From Hazenella coriacea (GTDB lineage Bacteria > Bacillota > Bacilli > Thermoactinomycetales > Thermoactinomycetaceae), in NCBI RefSeq assembly GCF_004341825.1, contig NZ_SMAG01000008.1, positions 55,711-119,710 of the forward strand: a stretch of DNA of 64,000 nt. The letters run 5' to 3'. Of the stretch, positions 55,870-64,000 are shown piece after piece. The notes beneath the pieces are model-generated. The model did not search any database and was not told the DNA's origin. It worked only from the letters and a program-made list of their open reading frames with translations. The translations under genes and the position numbers were made by a program. Positions within the stretch are counted from its first letter, which is position 1; every line of letters begins with the position of its first letter.

Positions 55870-57101
55870 AGAGGGAGGGAAGAGGTTTAATTTTCTGCCT
55901 GATTAGTACCCTTATTTTAGGCATTTCAGCTCTCTATTTTGGAGGGTTTGTCATTAGCTTTCTATTTTATGTCAGTGTAATCATCACTTTATGGGAGATC
56001 ATCGTTTATAACCTCTGTATCTCCAGAATCTCTGCTCGGAGGGAGCTTTCTTCTTCTGTATTGATGGCTGGAGAGAATCTTGAAATAACCATCTCTGCTT
56101 CCCGAGGATGGTATTTCCCATTCGGTTGGCAAACGATGAAAGATCGAGTTGTTCAAAGTAACCGATCACATAAAGAGGGTGAATGTATTCTAGAAAAGAA
56201 ATTTTATCTGCAAGATAAATCAGAATTTAAATACAAAATATACAATTTGAAAAGAGGCAGATATGAATTTACTCCGCTCTCTCTTCATGGGGGAGACTTT
56301 TTGGGATTAGTAGAACGTCAGAAAAAAGTGGGAAAAGGAGAAAAAATTGCGGTTTATCCGCAAGTTGTTCCTGTACCTAAGTGGTTGCCATCTCAAACCG
56401 CAAGTGTTTCTGCATCGATCTCTAGTCGTAGGATAGGATCTGATACGAATACAGTAAGTGGACTACGCAATTATCGCTATGGGGATCGTTTGCAACAGAT
56501 TGATTGGAAAGCAAGTGCGAGAGGTCAAGGATTAAAGGTGAAAGAGTTTGAACAGGAAATTTTACAAACAGTATTCATCATCTTGGATCAGAGTGAAGGC
56601 TCATATCGGGAGAAAGAGGATGAGCTCTTTGAGCGAGCTGTCTCACTGGCGGCTTCATTAACCCATCAATTGACTCGTCAAGCTTGCACAACTTCTGTGT
56701 TATTAACGGGGAAAAAGCCCCTTTTATTAAAGAAGATAACTAGTGGGGTTCAGATGAAGGAATTTCTAAATATTCTCATTGATGTCCAACCCAATGGCCG
56801 GAACTCTCCCTCTATGTTTGGCTCTCTTCTGGGAGTAGACCAGCTACAACATCAGAAGGTTTTATTGATTACTCCGCGGGCTGATCAGGAAACGCTTTCT
56901 TTGATTCGTAAGTTGAAACAAAGAAACGCCTCAGTGGAATGGTTTTGGATCTCTCATCCCAAAGCTGGTTTCCCCCATTTAGTAGAAGAGATGAGTCAAC
57001 TTCAAGTCCAATTCTGGAATATCAATCAGGATCACTTTGAACTCATCTTGCAGAGAGGTGATTCGATTGCTTACCACCGTTCAGCAGCTCAGTCATTTTA
57101 A
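55866..57101 (+). CDS. DUF58 domain protein with N-terminal membrane anchor
   Basis: 411 residues. Two N-terminal hydrophobic segments (about residues 8-26 and 28-48), a beta-rich middle, and the DUF58 signature YRYGDRLQQIDWKASAR near 200, then a von Willebrand A-like fold. The partner of MoxR in this operon. The cellular role of the trio in Firmicutes is unsettled; cell-envelope work is inferred from the membrane parts. Confidence 0.88.
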   Translation: MKREGRGLIFCLISTLILGISALYFGGFVISFLFYVSVIITLWEIIVYNLCISRISARRELSSSVLMAGENLEITISASRGWYFPFGWQTMKDRVVQSNRSHKEGECILEKKFYLQDKSEFKYKIYNLKRGRYEFTPLSLHGGDFLGLVERQKKVGKGEKIAVYPQVVPVPKWLPSQTASVSASISSRRIGSDTNTVSGLRNYRYGDRLQQIDWKASARGQGLKVKEFEQEILQTVFIILDQSEGSYREKEDELFERAVSLAASLTHQLTRQACTTSVLLTGKKPLLLKKITSGVQMKEFLNILIDVQPNGRNSPSMFGSLLGVDQLQHQKVLLITPRADQETLSLIRKLKQRNASVEWFWISHPKAGFPHLVEEMSQLQVQFWNINQDHFELILQRGDSIAYHRSAAQSF

Positions 57102-59316
57102 AAAAGGCATCTTACTGTTGATTTCATGGCTCTTATTTTGGGAAGGACTTCACGTTTTCTTTAAAATGACTGAAACGATTCAGATCCAGTTCTTTTTTAT
57201 AGGATTCATTTTATTTACTTTGGTTTCTTTGACTTCACTGAGTCGATGGATGAAAGCTTGTCTCTTTATATCGATCATTTATTTGTTACTCTACTTAATA
57301 TTCTTATCTCGATGGGAGCTCTTAGGAGATCTAAGTATTGACTCAGTTTTTTTTGAATTGGTCAAAGAGTGGAACCAATTGGAGGGAGTTACTAGCTTTA
57401 ATTCTTCGGAACAAAAAGTACTAGGCTCGTTGTTGTTGTTTATTATATTACTTTGGATCGCTTATATATGGGTCTATTTATTTTTAAAAAAGGGGAATAT
57501 TTTAATTCCATTTTCTCTTGTGCTCCTGTTGTTGATCGTGATCAACCAATCATCAGAAATAGAGTTAGAATCAACGATCGTCCGTGTTGTCATTTATTTA
57601 ATTGGTTGTATGTTATGGATTCGATGGGAGAAATGGAAGACTCATGTTACAAATATCCATCAAGCCCGTAGAAGTTGGAAAGTGGGAACCTTTTTGCTTC
57701 TCATTTTGGTCATGGCTGCTAGCTATGTGCCTCCAACTTTTTCTTCGACTGAACAACCGATCTGGATCTCATTATTTGAAAGTGTAGAAGGTTCAGGCGA
57801 AGGAATTACCTTCCCGCTATTGACACCTAAAAGGATTGGTTATTCAGCGGATGACCGAAAACTAGGTGGACCTTTAAAGATGGATGAGACCGTTTTATTT
57901 CGAGCGGTTTCTGACCAAAGCTATTATTGGCGCGGTGAATCAAAAAGTGTTTATACAGGGCAAGGTTGGACAAGTGTAGAGGATGTAACAATGAATCAGG
58001 CGTTAAATGGATGGGTGAATAAAGATCAATTATCGCCCAATGAAGACTTTTATAACCTTTTTCGCCATCCTGCACAAGAAAATCGGGTCAAGATCGTTTG
58101 GGAGGAGTGGAAATATTCAACTCTTTTCGTGCCGGGACAATTGATCACATTAAAACTACCTGAGTATAAGGAGAAGAATCCTTTTACACTCATCTTTTCC
58201 AGTGAAGGCTTTCATGTGAACCAGATTCGTTTGGATCAAGGAATCAAGCCAGTCAAGCTAGAGATGGATACTCAGATCCCTTTATGGGATGAAGAACAGT
58301 TGAGAGAACTCGCAAGGGGTAAAGCAAGAGATGATGTGGATTACTCTATTGCAGTAAGTGCGATTGAATTACCTGAAAGCGTTCCAAAGCGAATTCAGAA
58401 CTTAACACTTCAGATTACAGAAGGATATCATGGAAACTATGATCGAGCGAAGGCGATTGAGAGGTATTTAAAGTCGAGTGGTCACTTTCAATATGATACA
58501 GAGAAAGTGTCTCACCTACCTAAAGGAAGAGATTTTGTGGATCACTTTCTTTTTGATAGCAAAATAGGGTACTGTGATCATTTTTCTTCATCAATGGTTG
58601 TGATGCTACGTTCAGTTGGTATTCCCGCACGATGGGTAAAAGGATTTGCCCCTGGGGAAGCTATCTTTGATCCCGAAGCGAACAAGTATATAACGACGGT
58701 AAGAAATAAGGATGCTCATTCTTGGGTCGAAGTATATTTGGATGGAATTGGATGGATTCCATTTGAACCAACTCCCTCGTTCTCTACTCCCATACCTAGT
58801 TCCATGAATGAGGCTCCTGTAGAGTCTGTTGATTCTGGTTCGGACATAGAAGGTCAAATTCCTGCCACGATTCAGCAGAAGCAAGAGCGATTGGAGAAAG
58901 AGTTGGAGAAAGGTGAATCTACTTCATCTGTCAAACAGGGGGACTCTGGAAGTACATGGAGATGGCGAGAAGTACTCCTTGGATTGGGATTACTCCTGAT
59001 CATTATAGGAATCGGTTGGAAATATCGAATCCATATTCAGTGGTTGCTATTATTACGTTTTAGAGAAAAAGGAGATCATCGAACGTTTTTCACTGCTTAC
59101 GAATCATTATTACGTTGGTTAGCAAATCTTCGAGGAAAGCGCGCAGAACATCAAACTTTGCGAGAATATTGGGATCAACATCCGAGCCCTCAGGAAGCTA
59201 CGATTTTAACTAAGAAGTATGAAAAAGTGAGATATGGGAAATACGATAAGAAAGAAAATATTTGGAAAGCAACCTGGGATTTATGGAAAAAATTAATAAA
59301 ACAGCTTCGTCCTTGA
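57067..59316 (+). CDS. transglutaminase-like membrane protein (TgpA type)
   Basis: 749 residues from the TTG at 57067 (AGAGAGGTG upstream); the frame is open to 57037. Several N-terminal membrane helices, a large extracytoplasmic transglutaminase-like domain with the triad Cys in GYCDHFSSSMV, His in DAHSWVEVYLDG and Asp in that same stretch, a Pro/Ser-rich linker, a last membrane helix near 640 and a cytoplasmic DUF4129-type tail. Third gene of the MoxR operon, overlapping DUF58 by 35 nt. Confidence 0.9.
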   Translation: MLTTVQQLSHFKKGILLLISWLLFWEGLHVFFKMTETIQIQFFFIGFILFTLVSLTSLSRWMKACLFISIIYLLLYLIFLSRWELLGDLSIDSVFFELVKEWNQLEGVTSFNSSEQKVLGSLLLFIILLWIAYIWVYLFLKKGNILIPFSLVLLLLIVINQSSEIELESTIVRVVIYLIGCMLWIRWEKWKTHVTNIHQARRSWKVGTFLLLILVMAASYVPPTFSSTEQPIWISLFESVEGSGEGITFPLLTPKRIGYSADDRKLGGPLKMDETVLFRAVSDQSYYWRGESKSVYTGQGWTSVEDVTMNQALNGWVNKDQLSPNEDFYNLFRHPAQENRVKIVWEEWKYSTLFVPGQLITLKLPEYKEKNPFTLIFSSEGFHVNQIRLDQGIKPVKLEMDTQIPLWDEEQLRELARGKARDDVDYSIAVSAIELPESVPKRIQNLTLQITEGYHGNYDRAKAIERYLKSSGHFQYDTEKVSHLPKGRDFVDHFLFDSKIGYCDHFSSSMVVMLRSVGIPARWVKGFAPGEAIFDPEANKYITTVRNKDAHSWVEVYLDGIGWIPFEPTPSFSTPIPSSMNEAPVESVDSGSDIEGQIPATIQQKQERLEKELEKGESTSSVKQGDSGSTWRWREVLLGLGLLLIIIGIGWKYRIHIQWLLLLRFREKGDHRTFFTAYESLLRWLANLRGKRAEHQTLREYWDQHPSPQEATILTKKYEKVRYGKYDKKENIWKATWDLWKKLIKQLRP

Positions 59317-59360
59317 CCATATCTCTACTGCTCTGGTATCATATTTTTTGGTAGATCTAT

Positions 59361-59427
59361 CCCGTATATATTCAGGAATATGGCCTGAACGTTTCTACCC
59401 GGCTACCGTAAATGGCCGGACTACGGT
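59361..59427 (+). ncRNA. guanine riboswitch aptamer upstream of guaA
   Basis: Purine aptamer: P1 CCGTA/TACGG, P2 TCAGG/CCTGA with loop AATATGG, P3 CCGGC.../GCCGG with loop ACCGTAAA, joined by CGTTTCTAC. The J3/1 base in GGACTAC is C, the guanine-specific choice. With guanine bound, the terminator at 59503 should form and stop guaA. Confidence 0.93.
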
Positions 59428-59502
59428 TTATAGGTCGCCGGGATGCCTAAAAATCTTTCTTCGGCCAATTCCTTTTCGGATTGGTGAGGATTTTTCGGGG
59501 GA

Positions 59503-59552
59503 ACCGGGGTCCTATATCGCAGAAGAAGCGGTATAGGCCCCCGGTTTTTTTG
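59503..59552 (+). terminator. riboswitch-controlled terminator before guaA
   Basis: ACCGGGGTCCTATATCGC pairs with GCGGTATAGGCCCCCGGT with minor bulges, then seven T residues. The stop lies just before the guaA start. Confidence 0.92.
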
Positions 59553-59589
59553 GTACATGAATAGAAGCGGGAAGGAAGAGAAGTACTAT

Positions 59590-61128
59590 ATGGAAAAGCC
59601 AATTGAACGCGTAGTGGTGCTAGACTTTGGTGGTCAATATAACCAGTTAATTGCAAGACGAATTCGAGATCTGGGAGTCTTTAGTGAGTTACTTCCACAT
59701 CATACTTCCGCAAGCAAGTTAAAAGAGATCAACCCCAAAGGAATTATTTTTTCGGGTGGTCCAAACAGTGTTTATGCGGAAGGAGCTCCCCATGTGGACC
59801 CTGAGATTTTTTCGTTGGGGATCCCAATCTTAGGTATTTGTTATGGAATGCAGTTAATCGCACATCATTTTGGAGCCAAAGTGGAACGTGCTAGCAAACG
59901 AGAGTATGGAAAAGCGGAAGTAGAGATTGTTTCCGATTCACCACTTTATCAAGGGCTTGAGAAAAATCAGATGGTTTGGATGAGTCACAGTGATGTTGTG
60001 ATTGAGCCACCAGCTGGCTTTCAAGTAGATGGAAAAACTGATTCAGCACCTGTGGCGATGATGAGTGATCCACAACAGAGGATCCATGCAGTTCAGTTTC
60101 ACCCAGAAGTGCAACACTCCCTCCGTGGACAAGAAGTGTTACGCAATTATTTATATGAAGTATGTAAGTGCTCAGGGGATTGGAGTGCAGAAACATTTAT
60201 CGAAGATGCGATCAAGGAAATTAGAGCGCGCGTGGGTGATCAAAAAGTTTTATGCGCTTTAAGTGGTGGAGTAGATTCATCTGTAGTAGCTGTACTCATT
60301 CATAAAGCGATTGGTGACCAACTCACCTGCATGTTTGTTGATCATGGTTTACTACGGAAAGGCGAAGCAGAAGGCGTAGTGGAAACTTTTGGTGAGCATT
60401 TCCATATGAACTTAATCAAAGTTGATGCTAAAGAGCGGTTTCTAAAGAAATTGGCTGGAGTGACGGATCCCGAACAAAAACGGAAAATCATTGGTAATGA
60501 ATTTATTCGGGTATTCGAAGAAGAGTCTGAGCATTTGGGAGAACATCGCTTCTTAGGTCAAGGAACTCTTTATACAGATATCGTGGAGTCGGGCACGGAC
60601 ACTGCGCATACGATCAAATCTCACCATAATGTAGGTGGACTACCTGAAGATATGAAAATGGAATTGATCGAGCCATTAGATACTCTCTTTAAAGATGAAG
60701 TCCGTAAAGTAGGGCTAGAGCTAGGTCTACCAGAAGAAGTGGTTTGGAGACAACCATTCCCAGGACCGGGACTCGGGATTCGGGTGATCGGAGAAGTTAC
60801 TGAACACAAATTAAATATTGTTCGTGAATCAGATGCAATTTTACGTGATGAAATACAAAAAGCAGGTCTAGACCGAGAAATCTGGCAGTACTTTACCACT
60901 TTGCCTGATTTTAAAAGTGTTGGAGTGATGGGAGACGTTCGGACTTATGCGTATACAGTTGGGATTCGTGCTGTCACTTCGATTGATGGAATGACTGCCG
61001 ATTGGGCACGGATTCCTTTTGAGATACTTGAAAAAATATCAAGTCGAATTATTAACGAAGTCGAAGATGTGAACCGGGTCGTATACGATATTACGTCTAA
61101 GCCGCCATCCACCATTGAATGGGAATAG
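59590..61128 (+). CDS. guaA: GMP synthase (glutamine-hydrolysing)
   Basis: 512 residues from the ATG at 59590. Glutamine amidotransferase domain with Cys in GICYGMQ and His in QFHPEVQHS, PPi-loop synthetase domain with LSGGVDSSV near 225, and a C-terminal dimer domain ending in PSTIEWE. Converts XMP to GMP. The ATG at 59557 lies on the terminator's edge and gives an atypical extension. Controlled by the guanine riboswitch upstream. Confidence 0.97.
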   Translation: MEKPIERVVVLDFGGQYNQLIARRIRDLGVFSELLPHHTSASKLKEINPKGIIFSGGPNSVYAEGAPHVDPEIFSLGIPILGICYGMQLIAHHFGAKVERASKREYGKAEVEIVSDSPLYQGLEKNQMVWMSHSDVVIEPPAGFQVDGKTDSAPVAMMSDPQQRIHAVQFHPEVQHSLRGQEVLRNYLYEVCKCSGDWSAETFIEDAIKEIRARVGDQKVLCALSGGVDSSVVAVLIHKAIGDQLTCMFVDHGLLRKGEAEGVVETFGEHFHMNLIKVDAKERFLKKLAGVTDPEQKRKIIGNEFIRVFEEESEHLGEHRFLGQGTLYTDIVESGTDTAHTIKSHHNVGGLPEDMKMELIEPLDTLFKDEVRKVGLELGLPEEVVWRQPFPGPGLGIRVIGEVTEHKLNIVRESDAILRDEIQKAGLDREIWQYFTTLPDFKSVGVMGDVRTYAYTVGIRAVTSIDGMTADWARIPFEILEKISSRIINEVEDVNRVVYDITSKPPSTIEWE

Positions 61129-61157
61129 AACTCCTGCTTTAAATAGGAGAGGTAAAC

Positions 61158-62507
61158 ATGGCTAAATTAACATCCATGCTATCTAATTACTTTGGTTTTA
61201 AAGAACATGGAACGAACTTTAAAACTGAAATGTTAGCAGGTGTAACTACTTTTTTCACTATGGCGTATATTTTGCTCGTCAACCCATCCATTATGGGAGA
61301 AACAGGGATGGATTTGGGAGCAGTCTTTGTTGCAACAGCAATCTCAGCTGCATTTGGTTCATTACTCATGGGGGTTATTGCTAATTATCCAATTGCATTA
61401 GCTCCCGGAATGGGTTTAAATGCTTACTTTACCTATACTGTAGTATTGGGAATGAACGTTCCTTGGCAAACGGCTTTAGGTGCAGTCTTTGTTTCAAGTG
61501 TGATTTTCTTGATCTTGACCGTTACCAAGGTTCGCGAAATGATTATTAACTCCATTCCCGCTGGACTCAAGTATGCAGTTTCAGCCGGGATTGGTCTATT
61601 TATCGCTTTTATTGGTTTTAAAAACGCACAAATCATCATTCCAAACGAAGCCACTTATGTTTCTTTAAATCCAGAGTTAGTAACAAAGCCTGAAATCTTA
61701 CTTACTTTATTTGGATTAATTGTTACAGCTCTACTGATGGTGCGTAAGGTGAGAGGCGCTATTTTTCTCGGAATGCTATCTACAGCTGTCGTAGGAATAG
61801 CCGTACCTAAATTGTTGGGTTTACAAGAAATCGTGAAGGTACCTTCTCAAATTTTCAGTTTACCTCCAAGTATCGCGCCTACTTTTATGCAATTAGATAT
61901 TATGGGTGCAGTTGACTTGGGATTGATCACGATTGTATTTGCCTTCTTATTTGTAGATTTGTTTGACAATGCGGGAACCTTGGTAGGAGTAACGAGCCAA
62001 GCGGGTTTGCTGAAAGACAATAAGTTGCCACGTGCAGGTCGAGCTTTATTTGCAGACTCAGTTGCTTCTATGAGCGGTTCGCTTTTAGGAACTTCAACCG
62101 TTACTTCTTATATTGAATCATCTGCAGGTGTAGCTTCTGGTGGACGTACAGGAATGACTTCTGTTGCAACAGCACTTTGTTTTGTGGCTGCGCTATTCTT
62201 CTTTCCAGTGGTAGAGACATTTGCTTCTGTCGCTGCGATTACCTCTCCAGCACTGATTATTGTGGGTGTGTTAATGGCTTCAAGTTTGAAGAAGATTGAA
62301 TGGGATTCTTTTTCTGAAGCAGTTCCTGCATTCCTCACGATTATCATGATGCCTTTAACATTTAGTATTGCTACAGGGATTGCGATCGGTTTTGTATTCT
62401 ATCCATTAACCAAGTTAGTCAATGGGGATGGAAAAAAAGTTCACCCGATTGTGTATGTGTTAGGAATCATATTTATCCTGAGGTTTATTTTCTTAGGTAG
62501 TATCTAG
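61158..62507 (+). CDS. NCS2 family guanine/hypoxanthine permease (PbuG/PbuO-like)
   Basis: 449 residues with 12-14 membrane segments. AGVTTFFTMAYILLVNP at the start, ALAPGMGLNAYFTY, and LFDNAGTLVGV are AzgA-type NCS2 signatures. Imports guanine, hypoxanthine or adenine with protons. Only 29 nt after guaA, so the guanine riboswitch probably controls both synthesis and uptake. AGGAGAGG before the ATG. Confidence 0.93.
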   Translation: MAKLTSMLSNYFGFKEHGTNFKTEMLAGVTTFFTMAYILLVNPSIMGETGMDLGAVFVATAISAAFGSLLMGVIANYPIALAPGMGLNAYFTYTVVLGMNVPWQTALGAVFVSSVIFLILTVTKVREMIINSIPAGLKYAVSAGIGLFIAFIGFKNAQIIIPNEATYVSLNPELVTKPEILLTLFGLIVTALLMVRKVRGAIFLGMLSTAVVGIAVPKLLGLQEIVKVPSQIFSLPPSIAPTFMQLDIMGAVDLGLITIVFAFLFVDLFDNAGTLVGVTSQAGLLKDNKLPRAGRALFADSVASMSGSLLGTSTVTSYIESSAGVASGGRTGMTSVATALCFVAALFFFPVVETFASVAAITSPALIIVGVLMASSLKKIEWDSFSEAVPAFLTIIMMPLTFSIATGIAIGFVFYPLTKLVNGDGKKVHPIVYVLGIIFILRFIFLGSI

Positions 62508-62516
62508 CGAATGTAG

Positions 62517-62546
62517 AAGTCCTCTCGAATAGAGAGGGCTTTTTTA
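62517..62546 (+). terminator. terminator after the purine permease gene
   Basis: AAGTCCTCTC pairs with GAGAGGGCTT (one G-U), loop GAATA, then a T run. Confidence 0.92.
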
Positions 62547-62597
62547 TGTATATTTTTCTCTCTCTCTATGAAACCTAGAGGTGAGGAGGAGAGAGTG

Positions 62598-63740
62598 ATG
62601 AATCGAAGGCGATTGGTAATGGGTTTGTTGGGTATTTGTTTGAGTTTTATTTGTCTGGAAATGGTTACAGCACATCAGATCGTCGAAGAGGTTGATCCTG
62701 ATGGAACAGCGGCTATTCAAACAGTTGTCAAACAAAAAGAAAAAGCAGTGAATGAGAAAAACTTATCGTCTTTCATGGATGTACTCCATCCCGATTCTCG
62801 ATCCTATAAGCAGGAACAAAAACGTTGGTTTATGGATGCGATTCAGTATATTGATCCACATTCATATCGTTTAGAAGTAGAGTCGATTCATGCTGAAAAA
62901 GAAGGTCGATGGCAAGTCTGGGTCAAGCAGTCTTATCGGAAAAAGGGAAAGTCATATCATGTCAAGTTCCCACTTTGTTTTGAGAAGACAGCTTCTGGTT
63001 GGAAAGATCGTGATCTCCCTTTTTATCAAATGTCTAAGGGGAAAGTTGTTGTTTATTACACTTCTCCAAACTTAGAAGACCAAGCCCACATGGCACTCGA
63101 TATTTGTGAACGAGCTAGTTATGCATTAACCAATCGCTTTCAATGGAAACCCCAACAATTGATTGAGGTCAAATTGTATCATCACCCAGAAGTATTTCGC
63201 CAATCAGTGAAACTATCGCTTCCAACGTGGGCTGGGGGATGGCATGAAGCAGGTGAGTCAATCAAGTTAATCGGAGGACAATCGACGGCTAAAGGACTGG
63301 CCTCTGGACTTGTTCATGAGTTAACCCATCAGATGGTAAGCGAATTGACTCGTGATAATGCCTCATATTGGTTGCAAGAAGGGGCAGCTATGTATTATGA
63401 AGCACATCTGTTGCCTGGTTTATATGATGAGGTAGGCGAGTCAAGAGTAAAACTGTTTACGGTGAAACAACTGGAAAGTTTAGATTTGGAAGCATTGGAT
63501 GGGAAAGAGGCACACAGGTATTATCAAACTTGTTACCAGTTGTATTCATATTTGATGGAAATCTATGGAGAACAAAAGTTAAAACAGGTCTATCAAGATT
63601 TACATGGGGAGTTAACGATTGATGTAGATCATAAAGAAAAATTGCAAGAATTGAATCGGCGAACCCGAGAGTCTTTTCAAAAGGTATTAGGAAAATCAAT
63701 GGATCAAATCAATGATGAATGGAACAAAGATAGAAGATAA
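62598..63740 (+). CDS. exported HExxH protein (peptidase MA-like)
   Basis: 380 residues with an N-terminal signal peptide (MNRRRLVMGLLGICLSF, cleavage near residue 24 after VTAHQ or slightly before). An NTF2-like first half is followed by a metallopeptidase-like domain with LVHELTHQMV near residue 245 (HExxH) and WLQEGAAMYYE 20 residues later as the likely third ligand. Peptidase MA-like proteins of Bacillales are exported and of unknown substrate. ATG at 62598 behind GAGGAGGAGAGAG; the frame opens at 62568. Confidence 0.82.
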   Translation: MNRRRLVMGLLGICLSFICLEMVTAHQIVEEVDPDGTAAIQTVVKQKEKAVNEKNLSSFMDVLHPDSRSYKQEQKRWFMDAIQYIDPHSYRLEVESIHAEKEGRWQVWVKQSYRKKGKSYHVKFPLCFEKTASGWKDRDLPFYQMSKGKVVVYYTSPNLEDQAHMALDICERASYALTNRFQWKPQQLIEVKLYHHPEVFRQSVKLSLPTWAGGWHEAGESIKLIGGQSTAKGLASGLVHELTHQMVSELTRDNASYWLQEGAAMYYEAHLLPGLYDEVGESRVKLFTVKQLESLDLEALDGKEAHRYYQTCYQLYSYLMEIYGEQKLKQVYQDLHGELTIDVDHKEKLQELNRRTRESFQKVLGKSMDQINDEWNKDRR

Positions 63741-63748
63741 AAAAACTG

Positions 63749-63791
63749 TTGACAGTATTTATTGATCCATGTTATATTAACTATCGTCGCT
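63749..63791 (+). promoter_or_regulatory. rRNA operon promoter P1
   Basis: TTGACA at 63749, TATATT at 63773, seven bases, GTCGCT at 63786, the likely start with G. Confidence 0.85.
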
Positions 63792-63848
63792 GATGCGACT
63801 AACAATAACTCTTATAACTTAATAGTTAGTTGTAAGAAAAAATAAATG

Positions 63849-63890
63849 TTGACTTTGTGTAGATGATATGTTAAGATGATTCATGTCGCT
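63849..63890 (+). promoter_or_regulatory. rRNA operon promoter P2
   Basis: TTGACT at 63849, 17-nt spacer, TAAGAT at 63872, seven bases, GTCGCT at 63885. TGTTCCTTGAAAACTA at 63909 is the usual rRNA leader antitermination-type segment. Confidence 0.85.
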
Positions 63891-63976
63891 ACAAAAGGGC
63901 GATACAGTGTTCCTTGAAAACTAAAGAGTGAAACCATGACCTGTTAATTTTTTGAGAGCATAGAATCAAACAACCA

Positions 63977-64000
63977 TTTTTGGAGAGTTTGATCCTGGCT
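63977..64000 (+). rRNA. rrs: 16S rRNA, 5' end only
   Basis: GGAGAGTTTGATCCTGGCT is the universal start of bacterial 16S rRNA. The gene continues past the window end. The exact 5' end is uncertain by a few bases. Confidence 0.95.

Overview
The window is chromosomal DNA of a low-GC, Gram-positive, spore-forming bacterium of the Bacillales. The core gene order matches Bacillus subtilis: acpS / LolA-like lipoprotein / alr / endoAI-endoA / rsbU-V-W-sigB / tex / cmpA, then tsaE-tsaB-rimI-tsaD / ABC-F / rex / tatC / groES-groEL. The cortex protein CmpA supports sporulation. A member of the Thermoactinomycetaceae or a close relative is my inference; I could not run a search.

Layout. 1-11 kb: core genes with a broken NAD(P)HX-repair gene (about 1116-1935), the MazEF-type pair endoAI-endoA, a reduced sigma-B operon without rsbR/S/T/X, tex, and a 37-residue cmpA on the minus strand. 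11-14 kb: a thioredoxin-like protein, a beta-hydroxyacid dehydrogenase and a BI-1 family protein. 14.1-15.2 kb: twelve tRNA genes behind two tandem promoters. 15.4-25 kb: t6A genes, ABC-F, rex, tatC and CIRCE-controlled groESL.

25-46 kb is accessory DNA rich in defence genes: an Mrr-like endonuclease, a Gabija-like OLD nuclease plus UvrD-like helicase pair, a divergent solo OLD/TOPRIM ATPase, two small ORFs, a DUF2087 regulator with a GIY-YIG protein, a Fic protein, a type I restriction-modification system with an extra half-size S protein, and a PrrC/RloC-type anticodon nuclease split by a -1 frameshift at an A AAA AAG heptamer and lacking a normal start codon. The groEL 3' end recurs twice in this region: 321 bp at 33136-33456 fused to an orphan Tyr-type T-box, and a 24-nt copy at 34217-34240. 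The first 9.3 kb of the island is thus bracketed by short direct repeats at the groEL stop codon.

46.2-49 kb: three tandem Tyr-type T-box leaders control phenylalanine 4-monooxygenase, the enzyme that makes tyrosine. 49-54.7 kb: a macrolide phosphotransferase, a zinc alcohol dehydrogenase between two copies of a hairpin, a kinase-like protein with altered metal-binding residues, a CDF cation exporter and an OYE-family NADPH dehydrogenase. 54.8-63.7 kb: the MoxR / DUF58 / transglutaminase-like operon, a guanine riboswitch with guaA, a purine permease and an exported HExxH protein. The window ends in the promoters and first bases of a 16S rRNA gene. All four stable-RNA promoters share the initial transcribed sequence GTCGCT at the same distance from the -10 box.
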